Source of the DNA: Fulvimarina pelagi HTCC2506
GTDB lineage: Bacteria > Pseudomonadota > Alphaproteobacteria > Rhizobiales > Rhizobiaceae
DNA length: 64,000 nt
Assembly: GCF_000153705.1 (NCBI RefSeq)
Contig: NZ_DS022272.1
Coordinates: forward strand, 3,628,432 to 3,692,431
Direction: 5' to 3'
Shown here: positions 35,673-44,825 of the stretch, piece after piece
Numbering within the stretch: the stretch's first letter is position 1
Layout: each line of letters starts with the position of its first letter
Program-made: the position numbers and the translations under genes
The notes under the pieces: generated by a model
Seen by the model: only the letters and a program-made list of their open reading frames with translations
Told to the model about the DNA's origin: nothing
Database searches by the model: none

Positions 35673-36770
35673 CTATTCGCCGCGGTCGAGGCGCGTGACG
35701 GTCCAGCCCTCTTCACGCAGGCTGTTGACGATGCCGGTTTCGCCGATGAGATGGAGGGCGCCTACGGCGACGAAGCTGTTGCCCTCTTCAAGCATCGGGA
35801 TCATTCGCTCCGTCATCGAGAGGTTGCGCTTGTCGAGGATCGCCTCCTCGAAGGCAGCGAATGCCGCATTGCCGCCGACGAGCGCCTCAGCATCCGGGAA
35901 CAAGGCCTGCAGGGTGGGCATGATCGCGCCGATCTCTTCGTCCTCGTAAAGACCGATCATCGTTTCCATCATGTCGTTGACGGCGTCGACATATTCCATC
36001 GCCGAGACCAGTTGCGCGATCTGAGTCTCGAGCGGCAGAGACGCGAGCACCGAAAGTTGCTCCTCGACGGTCTCCAAGCCGATGACCGCCTGTCCAGCCG
36101 CCACCGCACGTTTCGCAAGAGTTGGATCGAGCGCTGCCGACGGATCGTTCTTGGGCAGCGCTGCGCAGTCCGGCATCGCCATGCTGACGCTGATGAACCA
36201 GGGCTGCATCTTGTTCATCGTCGCGATCGGGATCGATTTCTTGGCGAGACCCTTCGAAACGGTCTCGTACTGATCGTCCGAAAGGAGGCTCGACAGCGTC
36301 TTGTCGCCTGAAAGCATCATGATGTCGGGCATCGAGAACATGATTTTGGCCATTGCTGACGGATCGGCAATCTCCGCGATCTCGAGAATGGTCCGGTCTG
36401 CGTTGTCGATGGCGTTCGCGACCTTGCCTGGCAGTGCGACGACGCGCGGATCGGGCAGGTGTATTGTTCCGAGCAGGTGGGACGGTTCGAGACCTTCCTT
36501 TTCGATCCGCCAGAACAGCCCTTCGCCTGCAATCGTCTTGTTCTTCACCTCGTTGATTGTCGCCTTCTCATCTGCCGTCAGCGTCGTTCTCAGATCCTTA
36601 CCGCAGGAGGCGAGCGTCGTCTCCGGCGGGAAGGTCCGCTCAAGCGCTGCGGCAGACCCGATGAACAAGCCCGCCAGCATGAGGGCGACGATGAGGAGGG
36701 GCAAACTGAGAGCAGCAGCATAAATCCGGTCGCAGATGGCCTCGATCCGGGCGATGGCCGCGTTGCGCAT
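35673..36770 (-). CDS. TraB/GumN family protein
   Basis: A 365-residue membrane-anchored protein. It has an N-terminal hydrophobic segment (about 20-42), then the TraB/GumN (Tiki-like) domain: HLLGTIHLPDPRVVALP near the start, VIGLETVEEQLSVLASLP in the middle and SFVAVGALHLIGETGI near the end. Some eukaryotic Tiki relatives are metalloproteases, and the GTIHL and GALHL histidines with the conserved Glu fit the same metal site. Bacterial function is unknown. Divergent from the second degP across 350 bp. Confidence 0.9.
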   Translation of the reverse strand: MRNAAIARIEAICDRIYAAALSLPLLIVALMLAGLFIGSAAALERTFPPETTLASCGKDLRTTLTADEKATINEVKNKTIAGEGLFWRIEKEGLEPSHLLGTIHLPDPRVVALPGKVANAIDNADRTILEIAEIADPSAMAKIMFSMPDIMMLSGDKTLSSLLSDDQYETVSKGLAKKSIPIATMNKMQPWFISVSMAMPDCAALPKNDPSAALDPTLAKRAVAAGQAVIGLETVEEQLSVLASLPLETQIAQLVSAMEYVDAVNDMMETMIGLYEDEEIGAIMPTLQALFPDAEALVGGNAAFAAFEEAILDKRNLSMTERMIPMLEEGNSFVAVGALHLIGETGIVNSLREEGWTVTRLDRGE

Positions 36771-37120
36771 GGCAATCTCGTTTCTTTCGCAAATTTCGTT
36801 TCGAACTGCGTTCTAAGACAAAGGTTTAAAGCAATCTTTGACTGATCCATGGCGCATGACATCAGCGGTGCCGACCGATTGGCAACCTTTCGAAAACGCT
36901 GAAGATTCGCGTTTCTGGTTCGAGCGGCATTGGCCTCGGAGCGTTCGACCTTGGCGTGCCTCAGAACACGGCGCGAACCTCGCTTCGCCGGTCATCTTAC
37001 GAAAGTTTCACCCCCTCGAAAACGCACAGTAATCTTGCCGCTGCCATGTTGCGAGGCATCGACGGGGAACGAGCACGATGCACCCCCGCCAAATTTTTCA
37101 GATCGATCATTGGAGTTCCG
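36771..37120. other. 350-bp divergent spacer between TraB/GumN gene and degP paralogue
   Basis: Holds the promoters of both divergent genes. An AT-rich stretch lies near 36781-36840. No gene is supported; an in-frame extension of degP into this region (to 36956) lacks conservation. No clear stress-sigma consensus could be assigned with confidence. Confidence 0.4.
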
Positions 37121-38644
37121 ATGCGCACCGAGACATCCTCCCAGCCCAAGCGCAACAAGTTTCTCGCAGCCATTCTCGCGGCCGGCGTCGCCGGCGGAGC
37201 ACTTTCCGCCGGCGTCCTGTCGAATGCGCCCGCCGTCTACGCCGAACCGGTACAGGTCGAAGCTCCGCAGCAGAGCTTCGGCTTTGCCGATGTCGTTTCG
37301 AAAGTGTCCCCGGCGGTGGTTTCGGTGCGCGTTTCCCAGTCGGCCGAGCCAGCTGCCGACTTCGGCGGCATGGCGAGCCCCTTCGAAAATCTACCGGAAG
37401 ACCATCCGCTGCGTCGCTTCTTCGGCACGCCGGACGGCAACCAGATGCCGCGCGGGCTCAACCCACGTTCGCCGCGTGACCGGCCCTCGATCGGTCAGGG
37501 ATCTGGCTTCTTCATCTCCGAAGACGGCTACGTGGTGACCAACAATCACGTGGTCGACAACGGCGCGAAATACACGGTCGTGATGGACGACGGGTCGGAG
37601 TATGAGGCCAAGCTGATCGGTACCGACGAGCGCACCGATCTTGCCCTTCTCAAGGTCGACGCGAAGAATACGAAGTTCACTTATGTCGAGTTCGGCGACG
37701 ACGATGCCGTGCGGGTCGGCGACTGGGTCGTTGCAGTCGGCAATCCGTTCGGTCTCGGCGGATCGGTGACGGCCGGCATCATCTCGGCGCGCGGCCGCGA
37801 CATTGGTGCGGGTCCTTACGACGATTTTCTTCAGATCGACGCAGCGGTCAATCGCGGCAATTCCGGCGGCCCAGCCTTCGGCCTCGACGGCAAGGTCATC
37901 GGTGTGAACACCGCCATCTTCTCGCCCTCCGGCGGCAATGTCGGCATCGCCTTCGCGATCCCCGCGAGCGTCGCACAGGACGTGGTCCGCTCGCTGCGTG
38001 AGAACGGCTCCGTCGAGCGCGGTTGGCTCGGCGTACAGATCGGCGAGGTCTCCGACGACATCGCTGAGGCGCTTGGGTTGTCTAATGCGCAGGGCGCCAT
38101 CGTGACGCTTCCTGACAACGAAACCCCGGCTTCGCGCGCCGGCATCGAGACGGGCGACGTCATCACGGGCGTCAACGGCGAGGCGGTCGAGAGCCCGCGG
38201 GAACTCGCGCGGATGATTGCGGACTACAGCCCGGGCACGGATGTAGAGATCACCGTATTCCGGGACGGAGATAGTGAAACCATCGACGTCACTCTCGGCA
38301 ACCTCAATTCGCTCGACGAGGCCGCTTCGCTTGACGAGCCCCGCGGACAGGGCTCGCCGGTCGATCCGTCGACGTTGTCGGGCTATGGCATGACCGTGAC
38401 CCCGTCCGAGGACGGGGAGGGTGTTGTGGTCACCGATGTCGATCCGGACTCTTCGGCCGCCGAGAAGGGCTTCGAAGCGGGCGACACGATCGTCGCAGTC
38501 AACGGCTCGAACGTCGCCTCACAGAGCGACGTCCGTGCAGCAATCGACGCCGCATCGAAGAACGGCCGCCGCGCGGCGCTTTTCCAACTGCGCAATGCCG
38601 ATGGTCAGAACCGCTTTGTCGCCCTTCCGATCGAGAAGAGCTGA
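37121..38644 (+). CDS. degP: Do/DegP-family periplasmic serine protease (second copy)
   Basis: A 507-residue DegP-type protease/chaperone. The signal segment (about 12-41, ending AVYAE) leads to the protease domain with His143 in VTNNHVVDNGA, Asp173 in DERTDLALLKV and Ser248 in NRGNSGGPAFG. PDZ1 (about 275-370) and PDZ2 (about 400-500) follow. The length is normal, unlike the 623-residue paralogue at 22975. GGAG lies upstream of the ATG at 37121. It precedes a response regulator/kinase/glnE run on the same strand, but a 424-bp structured spacer separates them. Confidence 0.94.
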   Translation: MRTETSSQPKRNKFLAAILAAGVAGGALSAGVLSNAPAVYAEPVQVEAPQQSFGFADVVSKVSPAVVSVRVSQSAEPAADFGGMASPFENLPEDHPLRRFFGTPDGNQMPRGLNPRSPRDRPSIGQGSGFFISEDGYVVTNNHVVDNGAKYTVVMDDGSEYEAKLIGTDERTDLALLKVDAKNTKFTYVEFGDDDAVRVGDWVVAVGNPFGLGGSVTAGIISARGRDIGAGPYDDFLQIDAAVNRGNSGGPAFGLDGKVIGVNTAIFSPSGGNVGIAFAIPASVAQDVVRSLRENGSVERGWLGVQIGEVSDDIAEALGLSNAQGAIVTLPDNETPASRAGIETGDVITGVNGEAVESPRELARMIADYSPGTDVEITVFRDGDSETIDVTLGNLNSLDEAASLDEPRGQGSPVDPSTLSGYGMTVTPSEDGEGVVVTDVDPDSSAAEKGFEAGDTIVAVNGSNVASQSDVRAAIDAASKNGRRAALFQLRNADGQNRFVALPIEKS

Positions 38645-38714
38645 CGACGTCGAGAACGCCGGAGGGCCTTCGAGCCCCAGGCACGTCACGCGCACGTTCC
38701 GCTAGGCGCGAAGG

Positions 38715-38742
38715 GCGAACGCCGGCGAAACTCGGCGTTCGC
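38715..38742 (+). terminator. Hairpin after degP, possible terminator
   Basis: A perfect 10-bp stem (GCGAACGCCG with CGGCGTTCGC, 8-nt loop) starts 70 bp after the degP stop. The following sequence is CTTACCG rather than a T run, so termination efficiency is doubtful. Confidence 0.45.
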
Positions 38743-38807
38743 TTACCGATCGGTTCGATCGCCTCATCCCCCAGGCCCGGCTCGGCCTGACGATGCTCGA
38801 ACCGTTA

Positions 38808-38909
38808 GCGCTTCGAAGGGGCTGGGAGATTGCGTATCCTGTCTCCCGTTTTCGAAGCGCGGGCGGCGGCGCGTGACGCCTCCAGGCTTTGCGTAGCCGC
38901 GCCGCCGCC
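38808..38909. repeat. Tandem long inverted repeats
   Basis: Two adjacent long hairpins one base apart. The first has GCGCTTCGAA (38808-38817) pairing with TTCGAAGCGC (38851-38860) and an inner stem GGGAGA/TCTCCC. The second has GGCGGCGGCGCG (38862-38873) pairing with CGCGCCGCCGCC (38898-38909), with a small GCCT/AGGC hairpin in its loop. Both are perfect. Confidence 0.65.
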
Positions 38910-39068
38910 GACTTTGCAATCGCAAAACGAACTTCAAGGGCTCCGGTCGGTCCCCGGGGTGGAAATCGTATGCACGCACATCATCCTATAGAAAGCGACG
39001 AAGGGCATTGCGAGGGCGGAGAGCGAACAGCTTCACTCCCGCGCGAATCAGGACGAAGCGAAGGCGCA

Positions 39069-39746
39069 ATGCGCATTTTGATCATCGAAGACGATCGAGA
39101 GACCGCCTCCTATCTTACGAAGGCGTTGAAAGAGGCCGGGCACGTGGCCGATCACGCAGGCGACGGCGAGACGGGCCTTAACATGGCCGAGGGGCGCGAC
39201 TACGACCTGCTCATCGTCGATCGAATGCTGCCCAAACGCGACGGCCTTTCCGTCATCGCCGACCTCAGAAAGAGCGGCACCCACACGCCGGCGCTCATCC
39301 TCTCCGCTCTCGGTCAAGTCGACGACCGCGTGGAAGGCCTCAAGGCCGGCGGCGACGACTATCTGACCAAGCCCTATGCGATGTCGGAACTCTTGGCGCG
39401 CGCAGAAGTCCTCGGCCGGCGCCGCGCGACCGGGGAAGTCGAAACCAGCTATCAGGTCGGTGATCTCGAACTTGACCGGCTCTCCCACGAGGTGCGCCGG
39501 GCGGGCAAGCCGATCATCCTCCAGCCGCGCGAGTTTCGCCTGCTCGAATATCTGATGAAGCACGCCGGGCAGGTCGTGACCCGCACGATGCTTCTGGAAA
39601 ATGTCTGGGACTATCATTTCGATCCGCAGACCAACGTGATCGACGTTCACATCTCTCGGCTGCGCTCGAAGATAGAACGGGAGTTCGACGGGCCGCTGCT
39701 CCATACCGTCCGCGGCTCCGGCTATATCATGCGCGCCGGCGGCTGA
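39069..39746 (+). CDS. OmpR-family response regulator
   Basis: A 225-residue regulator with a receiver domain (1-115; Asp51 in LLIVDRMLPKRDG, Lys101 in YLTKPYAM) and an OmpR/PhoB winged helix (about 130-223; LQPREFRLLEYLMKHAGQVV and VIDVHISRLRSKIE). It is the partner of the kinase 7 bp downstream. The start at 39069 is chosen because MRILIIEDD begins the receiver and GAAGGCG lies upstream; a longer frame back to 38889 is unsupported. Targets are unknown, though linkage to degP and glnE is conserved in Hyphomicrobiales from memory. Confidence 0.94.
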   Translation: MRILIIEDDRETASYLTKALKEAGHVADHAGDGETGLNMAEGRDYDLLIVDRMLPKRDGLSVIADLRKSGTHTPALILSALGQVDDRVEGLKAGGDDYLTKPYAMSELLARAEVLGRRRATGEVETSYQVGDLELDRLSHEVRRAGKPIILQPREFRLLEYLMKHAGQVVTRTMLLENVWDYHFDPQTNVIDVHISRLRSKIEREFDGPLLHTVRGSGYIMRAGG

Positions 39747-39753
39747 CGGGGTC

Positions 39754-41169
39754 GTGCACCGCCTCAAGGCCCTCTTGAAGATGACGGCGGTGCGTCTCTC
39801 CGCCGTCTATTTCCTCATCTTCGCCTTCGGCGCCGCCGGCCTCGTCTTCTACGTCACCAACACCGCCAGCGACATCATCGAGACCCAGGCCCGCAGCGGC
39901 ATCGAGGAAGAAAAGGCCGAACTTGCCCAGATCTACCGGGTGACGGGCATCGTTGGCCTCGTTCGCTCGATTGACCGGCGGGCACGCCAGCCGGGCGCAG
40001 GTCTCTATCTCGCGACCGACGCGACAGGCCGGATCATCGCCGGCAATGTCGAAAGCATTCAGGCCGGCGTCCTTGACGAAGCCGGCTCGACGCCGGACGC
40101 CTTCGGCTATTCACGCTATGGCGAGGCGGGTGTCTATCACAAGGCCATCGCCGACGTCGTCTCGCTTCCCAATGGCATGCGCGTCCTCGTCGGCCGAGAC
40201 CAGAGCGACGCATTGCGGTTCCGCGAGGTCGTGCGTTCGGCCCTGACTCTCGCGCTTGCCGGCATGGGGGCGCTGGCGCTGATCGCCTGGTTCATCATCG
40301 GCCGCCGGGCCCTGCGCCGGCTGGACCGCATGTCGGCCGCTTCCAGTCGCATTCTCGCCGGCGATCTCGGCGAGCGGCTGCCCGTGGTCGGGGCTGGAGA
40401 CGAGTTCGATCGGCTGTCTGAAAACCTCAACACGCTGCTTGCCCGCATCTCGCTGCTTCAAGAAGGTTTGCGGCAGGTCTCCGACAACATCGCCCATGAT
40501 TTGAAGACGCCGCTTGCGCGACTGCGTTCCAAGGCCGAAGCGGCGCAGGCGGCGGCAAAATCGGAGGAGACGAAGGACAATCTCGACAGTATCATCGGCG
40601 ATGCCGATCAGATGATCCGGACCTTCGATGCTCTGCTGATGATCTCGCGGGTGGAGGCCGGCTCGCATCCGATCCAGAAGGCGAAGGTCGATCTCTACGC
40701 CATTGCGAGAGATGTCACCGAACTTTACGAGCCGCTCGCCGAGGAGGCCGGCGCGGAAATCCAGCTGAGGTCGGGAGGGCCTGTCGATATCGAGGCGAGC
40801 CGCGAGCTCGTCGCCCAGGGAATGTCCAACCTCGTCGATAACGCGCTCAAATACGGGCGGTCGCCGGATGGCGCGACGAAGGTGACGATCGCGATCGAGG
40901 AAACGCCGAACGCCGCCCGCATCTGCGTGTCGGACAACGGCGCCGGCATCCCCGCGGATAAGCGAAGCCGCGTGCTCGAGCGCTTCTATCGTCTGGACGA
41001 GAGCCGGACCATGCCGGGCTCTGGTCTCGGGCTTTCCCTCGTTCAGGCGATCGCCGGCGTCCATGGTGGCCGCCTCAAGCTTGAGGATGCGGCGCCGGGT
41101 CTTAAAGTCGTTCTGGAATTGCCGAAACAGGCCAAGGACGGCGCGGGAAATGACGACAGCGGCACATGA
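39754..41169 (+). CDS. Membrane sensor histidine kinase, partner of the upstream regulator
   Basis: A 471-residue kinase with membrane segments at about 12-34 and 163-183, a periplasmic sensor of about 130 residues, HAMP (about 184-236), and a HisKA domain with His248 in NIAHDLKTPLARLR. The ATPase domain shows LVDNALKYG, CVSDNGAGIP and GSGLGLSLVQAIAGVHGG. The GTG start lies 7 bp after the regulator stop. The last 20 bp overlap glnE, so kinase, regulator and glnE are likely one transcript. Stimulus unknown. Confidence 0.93.
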   Translation: MHRLKALLKMTAVRLSAVYFLIFAFGAAGLVFYVTNTASDIIETQARSGIEEEKAELAQIYRVTGIVGLVRSIDRRARQPGAGLYLATDATGRIIAGNVESIQAGVLDEAGSTPDAFGYSRYGEAGVYHKAIADVVSLPNGMRVLVGRDQSDALRFREVVRSALTLALAGMGALALIAWFIIGRRALRRLDRMSAASSRILAGDLGERLPVVGAGDEFDRLSENLNTLLARISLLQEGLRQVSDNIAHDLKTPLARLRSKAEAAQAAAKSEETKDNLDSIIGDADQMIRTFDALLMISRVEAGSHPIQKAKVDLYAIARDVTELYEPLAEEAGAEIQLRSGGPVDIEASRELVAQGMSNLVDNALKYGRSPDGATKVTIAIEETPNAARICVSDNGAGIPADKRSRVLERFYRLDESRTMPGSGLGLSLVQAIAGVHGGRLKLEDAAPGLKVVLELPKQAKDGAGNDDSGT

Positions 41170-44100
41170 GACGGCGGACGTTCCGGGTTTGAAGATCGGG
41201 GGTGATCGGCGACCGCGAATTCTTCAATCGGAAGAAGGCGATCGCGACTGGCTGGCGGAACTCGGCGAAGCGGCAAAAAGCGCCGAACTCTCCCGTCTGG
41301 CCGAACTCTGTGGTTGGGGCTCGGCCGACGCGGAGGGAATTTGCGCCGTGATGGCGCTCTCCCCCTACCTCCGCGCCTCGATCCTCTGGCGCCCGGCGAT
41401 CCTCGATCGCCTGATGTCCGATGATGCGATTTCGTGCTTCGATGCCCTGATCGCTGAACTCGAAGCGCTCCCCGAACCCGACATGGCCGAAAGCGCCATC
41501 ATGAAGCGGCTGCGTGAGATCAAGCGTGAGGCCTCTCTGCTTGTTGCTCTCCGCGATCTCTTTGGCGCCGCATCGCCGGCCGAGACCACCGAAGCACTCT
41601 CGAGACTGGCCGAAAGCGCGATCCGCGCGGCCCTTCGCTTCTGCCTGCGCGAAGCGCACAAGGCCGGCAAGTTGAAACTGCCAAATTCTGAAGAACCCGA
41701 GAACGGATCGAGCCTCTTCGTCATCGCCATGGGCAAGCTCGGCGCGCGCGAGCTCAATTATTCAAGCGATATCGATCTCATCGTCTTCTTCGACGACGAT
41801 CTCGGAGTCGCCAGCGATCCGATGGAGGCGGTAGCGACCTTCTCCAAGATCGTTCGCCGCCTCGTACGTATCCTCAACGAGCGGACCGGCGATGGCTACG
41901 TCTTCCGCACCGACCTGCGCCTGCGGCCCGATCCCGGCGCGATGCCGCTCGCAATCAGCACCGATATGGGCATGAGCTATTACGAGGGATCGGGTCGCAA
42001 TTGGGAACGCGCCGCGATGATCAAGGCGCGGACGATCGCCGGAGATTTGAAGGCCGGCAAGGCCTTCCTCGCCGAACTCGCTCCGTTTGTATGGCGCAAA
42101 TATCTCGATTTTGCTGCGATCGCCGACATTCAGGACATGAAGACGCGCATCGACCGCCATCGCGGCTTCGGAAATATCACCATTCCCGGCCACAACGTGA
42201 AGCTCGGCCGCGGGGGCATTCGCGAGGTGGAGTTCTTCGTCCAGACCCAGCAGCTGATCGCGGGCGGCAGGAGCCCTGCGCTGCGAACCCGGCGCACCGA
42301 TGAGGCACTCGGCCTTCTCGAAAAGTACGAATGGCTGACGGAAAAGGAGAAGACGAGGCTCCTCGAGGCTTACTGGTTTCTCCGCCGGGTCGAGCATGTG
42401 GTCCAGATGGTCGACGACGAGCAGACCCACGAACTGCCGGAAGACGAGAAGGGCCTTGCGGCGATTGCCGGCCTCCTCGGTTTCGAGAGCCGCGATGCCT
42501 TCGAAACCGAACTTCTCGATACGCTCCGCTTCGTCGATCGCGAGTTCAACGCACTCTTCAACGAGGGGCGATCGCGCGAAAAGGGGGACGGCGGCGAGCC
42601 GGAAGCGGTTCTGCGCCTGCTCGTCAATGAGGCGGATCCCGAGGGCCTCGCCGCGATCGAGGTCATGGGCTTCGAGCGGCCGGAAGACGTTGCGAGGGTG
42701 ATCCGGTCCTGGAACTACGGGCGCTACCGCGCAACCCGCACGGCCAAGGCCCGCGAACGCCTCTCCGACGTCCTGCCACCGCTGCTGCAGGCTTTTGCGG
42801 ACGCACCTGATCCGGACGGCACGGTCGCCGCCTTCGACAGCTTCCTCGCAGGGCTCCCCTCGGGCATCCAGTTCTTCTCGCTGATCGCTTCGAACCCGAA
42901 GACTCTCGATCTCCTGCTCCTTATTTTGACGGCTGCACCGGCAATGCGGGCAACGCTGGCCCAGCGTCCCCATGTCTTCGACGCGCTGCTCGATCCGGCC
43001 TTCTTCGACGAGGTGCCGGATCGCGATTTGATGAAGGCTCGGCTCGACGCCTTTCTCGAAGACGCCGACGGCTACGAGGATATCCTCGCCCGCCTGCGCA
43101 TCTTCGCATCCGAACAGCGCTTTCTCGTCGGCGCCCGCATGCTCTCAGGCGTCGTCGATCTGGCCGAAGCTGGACCGGCCTTCTCCAACATAGCCGATGT
43201 GGTCCTCAACGCGCTCCTGATTGCGGTGGTCGAGGAATTCTCTCGCAGCCATGGCCGCGTACCGGGCATGCGGCTTGCGCTGCTCGGCATGGGTCGGCTC
43301 GGCAGCCGCGAACTGACGGCCTCCTCCGACCTTGATCTCATCCTTCTCTACGATCACGACGAAGACGCCGAGACATCCGAGGGTGGGCGGCCGCTTGCGA
43401 TCCAGGTCTATTTCACCCGGCTCACCCAACGCCTCATCGCGGCGCTCACTTCGCCAATGCGCGAGGGCACTCTCTACGAGGTCGATTTTCGCCTGCGCCC
43501 CTCCGGCAATGCAGGCCCCCTTGCCACACGACTGGCGGCCTTCCGTAAATATCAGGAGAAAGACGCCTGGACCTGGGAGCGCATGGCCCTGACGCGGGCG
43601 CGCACACTTGCCGGCGACGGAGAAATGCAGAATTTCGTCATGGAGACGATCGCCAAACTTCTCTCGCGAGAAACCGATCCGTCATCGGTCACGCGAGACG
43701 TCGTCGCCATGCGCGGCCGGATCGGCCGCGAAAAGCCGGCACGCGGAGCCCTCGACCTGAAGCTGAGGCCCGGCGGGCTCGTCGATCTCGAATTCATCGC
43801 CCAATGGGCGCAGTTGACCCGCCGAACGGAGGCCATCCCGGGGCGTGAGACCGCCGACGTCCTGGCTGCTCTGGAATGCGAGGACCCGTCTGTCGAAGGG
43901 TCGTCGAGCGATGAATCTCTCGAAGACGCCATGCACCAACTGTCCTCCGTCATCCAGCTCGCCCGGCTCGCGCCGGCCGACACGAACGATATCGAAGCCC
44001 TGCCGTCGCGCCTTGCCGACCGGATCGCCAAGGCACTCGATGTGGACGGCGCGGACTCGATCGCGGGTGCTCTCGACCGGATCACCGCCAAGGTCAGGTC

Positions 44101-44173
44101 GAAGTTCGTCTCGCTCGTCGGCGATCCAAACGAAGAAGAGACGGAGTTGGACAGGGCAGCTGCGAGCGAGTGA
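41150..44173 (+). CDS. glnE: Bifunctional glutamine synthetase adenylyltransferase/deadenylyltransferase
   Basis: Adds and removes AMP on glutamine synthetase according to PII and glutamine, and so sets nitrogen assimilation. The 1007-residue product has two nucleotidyltransferase halves. The deadenylylating half shows MGKLGARELNYSSDIDLIVF and the adenylylating half GMGRLGSRELTASSDLDLIL. GlnD-like regulatory helices follow each (LGRGGIREVEFFVQTQQL and LRPGGLVDLEFIAQWAQL). The ATG at 41150 overlaps the kinase gene by 20 bp; a frame back to 41063 is longer but overlaps more. Length matches the family. Confidence 0.96.
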   Translation: MTTAAHETADVPGLKIGGDRRPRILQSEEGDRDWLAELGEAAKSAELSRLAELCGWGSADAEGICAVMALSPYLRASILWRPAILDRLMSDDAISCFDALIAELEALPEPDMAESAIMKRLREIKREASLLVALRDLFGAASPAETTEALSRLAESAIRAALRFCLREAHKAGKLKLPNSEEPENGSSLFVIAMGKLGARELNYSSDIDLIVFFDDDLGVASDPMEAVATFSKIVRRLVRILNERTGDGYVFRTDLRLRPDPGAMPLAISTDMGMSYYEGSGRNWERAAMIKARTIAGDLKAGKAFLAELAPFVWRKYLDFAAIADIQDMKTRIDRHRGFGNITIPGHNVKLGRGGIREVEFFVQTQQLIAGGRSPALRTRRTDEALGLLEKYEWLTEKEKTRLLEAYWFLRRVEHVVQMVDDEQTHELPEDEKGLAAIAGLLGFESRDAFETELLDTLRFVDREFNALFNEGRSREKGDGGEPEAVLRLLVNEADPEGLAAIEVMGFERPEDVARVIRSWNYGRYRATRTAKARERLSDVLPPLLQAFADAPDPDGTVAAFDSFLAGLPSGIQFFSLIASNPKTLDLLLLILTAAPAMRATLAQRPHVFDALLDPAFFDEVPDRDLMKARLDAFLEDADGYEDILARLRIFASEQRFLVGARMLSGVVDLAEAGPAFSNIADVVLNALLIAVVEEFSRSHGRVPGMRLALLGMGRLGSRELTASSDLDLILLYDHDEDAETSEGGRPLAIQVYFTRLTQRLIAALTSPMREGTLYEVDFRLRPSGNAGPLATRLAAFRKYQEKDAWTWERMALTRARTLAGDGEMQNFVMETIAKLLSRETDPSSVTRDVVAMRGRIGREKPARGALDLKLRPGGLVDLEFIAQWAQLTRRTEAIPGRETADVLAALECEDPSVEGSSSDESLEDAMHQLSSVIQLARLAPADTNDIEALPSRLADRIAKALDVDGADSIAGALDRITAKVRSKFVSLVGDPNEEETELDRAAASE

Positions 44174-44182
44174 AGCTCCCAG

Positions 44183-44605
44183 TTACTCCAAAACGTTGTC
44201 CAGATTGCTCAGCAACGAGCGCAGATCCTTTTCGTCGACGCTCTTCGCCGCCTCCTCGAAGGCGAACCATTCGCGGCGGCGCTGGTCGTGTTCAGGCCAT
44301 TCGTCGAGGAGATCCTCGACCGGCATCGGAAAGACGTGAACGCGGCAGGGCGTGCGCTTCTTGCGGCTCTCGATCTTGTCGTAGTCGTAGGTGCCGATCG
44401 GCTTCTTCGCCGTCTTGCCCACGACGCCGGCTTCCTCGTAGGCCTCGATCTCGGCAGCCCGGCGCAGCTGCTTGCCTGGCATTGGCCAGCCCTTGGGCAG
44501 CACCCAGCGGCCGGTGTCGCGCGAGGTGACGAGCAGAACCTCGATCCGACCCTTGGACGACCGACGATAGGGCAGGGCAGCGGTCTGTCGGCGGCGTTTG
44601 GGCAT
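44183..44605 (-). CDS. Nudix hydrolase with altered Nudix box
   Basis: A 140-residue protein with a Nudix fold (VLLVTSRDTGRWVLPKGWPM, then GKQLRRAAEIEAYEEAGVVG). In the Nudix box GX5EX7REUXEEXGU the first Glu position is Lys and the Arg position is Ile (IEAYEEAGV), while the metal-binding EE pair is kept. This form is common in the diphosphoinositol-polyphosphate-phosphohydrolase-like bacterial group, so activity on a nucleotide or polyphosphate is still likely. The basic start PKRRRQTAALPYRR is typical. It converges with glnE with 9 bp between stops. Confidence 0.88.
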   Translation of the reverse strand: MPKRRRQTAALPYRRSSKGRIEVLLVTSRDTGRWVLPKGWPMPGKQLRRAAEIEAYEEAGVVGKTAKKPIGTYDYDKIESRKKRTPCRVHVFPMPVEDLLDEWPEHDQRRREWFAFEEAAKSVDEKDLRSLLSNLDNVLE

Positions 44606-44825
44606 GATTGGAGTCTACGGGGCTTTCGGGTGACGATCGTTGGGAGGTGCCGATGCGGAAGAAAGAACTTCGGCGCGAGGGGACCATTACAGGAACAAAT
44701 AGGCTCTGGTAAGGCGGGTATGTCGTTTGCGGCCATGAATTTGTGAGCCGATTAATCCTCTTCCCCGCGACCCACCAATGGCGGATGTCAAACCATCCGG
44801 CTAGAAGCGCCGTCATCGACCTTTC

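Larger units (their letters stand above)
38645..39068. other. 424-bp structured spacer between degP and the response regulator gene
   Basis: No protein gene is supported. Between 38715 and 38909 there are five inverted repeats in a row: 10-bp stem 38715-38724/38733-38742; CGATCG-GTT-CGATCG 38747-38761; CAGGCC/GGCCTG 38772-38789; a two-level hairpin with outer 10-bp stem 38808-38817/38851-38860 and inner 6-bp stem 38824-38829/38842-38847; and a 12-bp stem 38862-38873/38898-38909 with a 24-nt loop. This could be a terminator plus a structured RNA or a palindromic repeat element. Confidence 0.6.

Noticed and set aside
41762-42973. Minus-strand frame of about 400 codons inside glnE
   Set aside because: Antisense shadow of a clear glnE; no recognisable motif.
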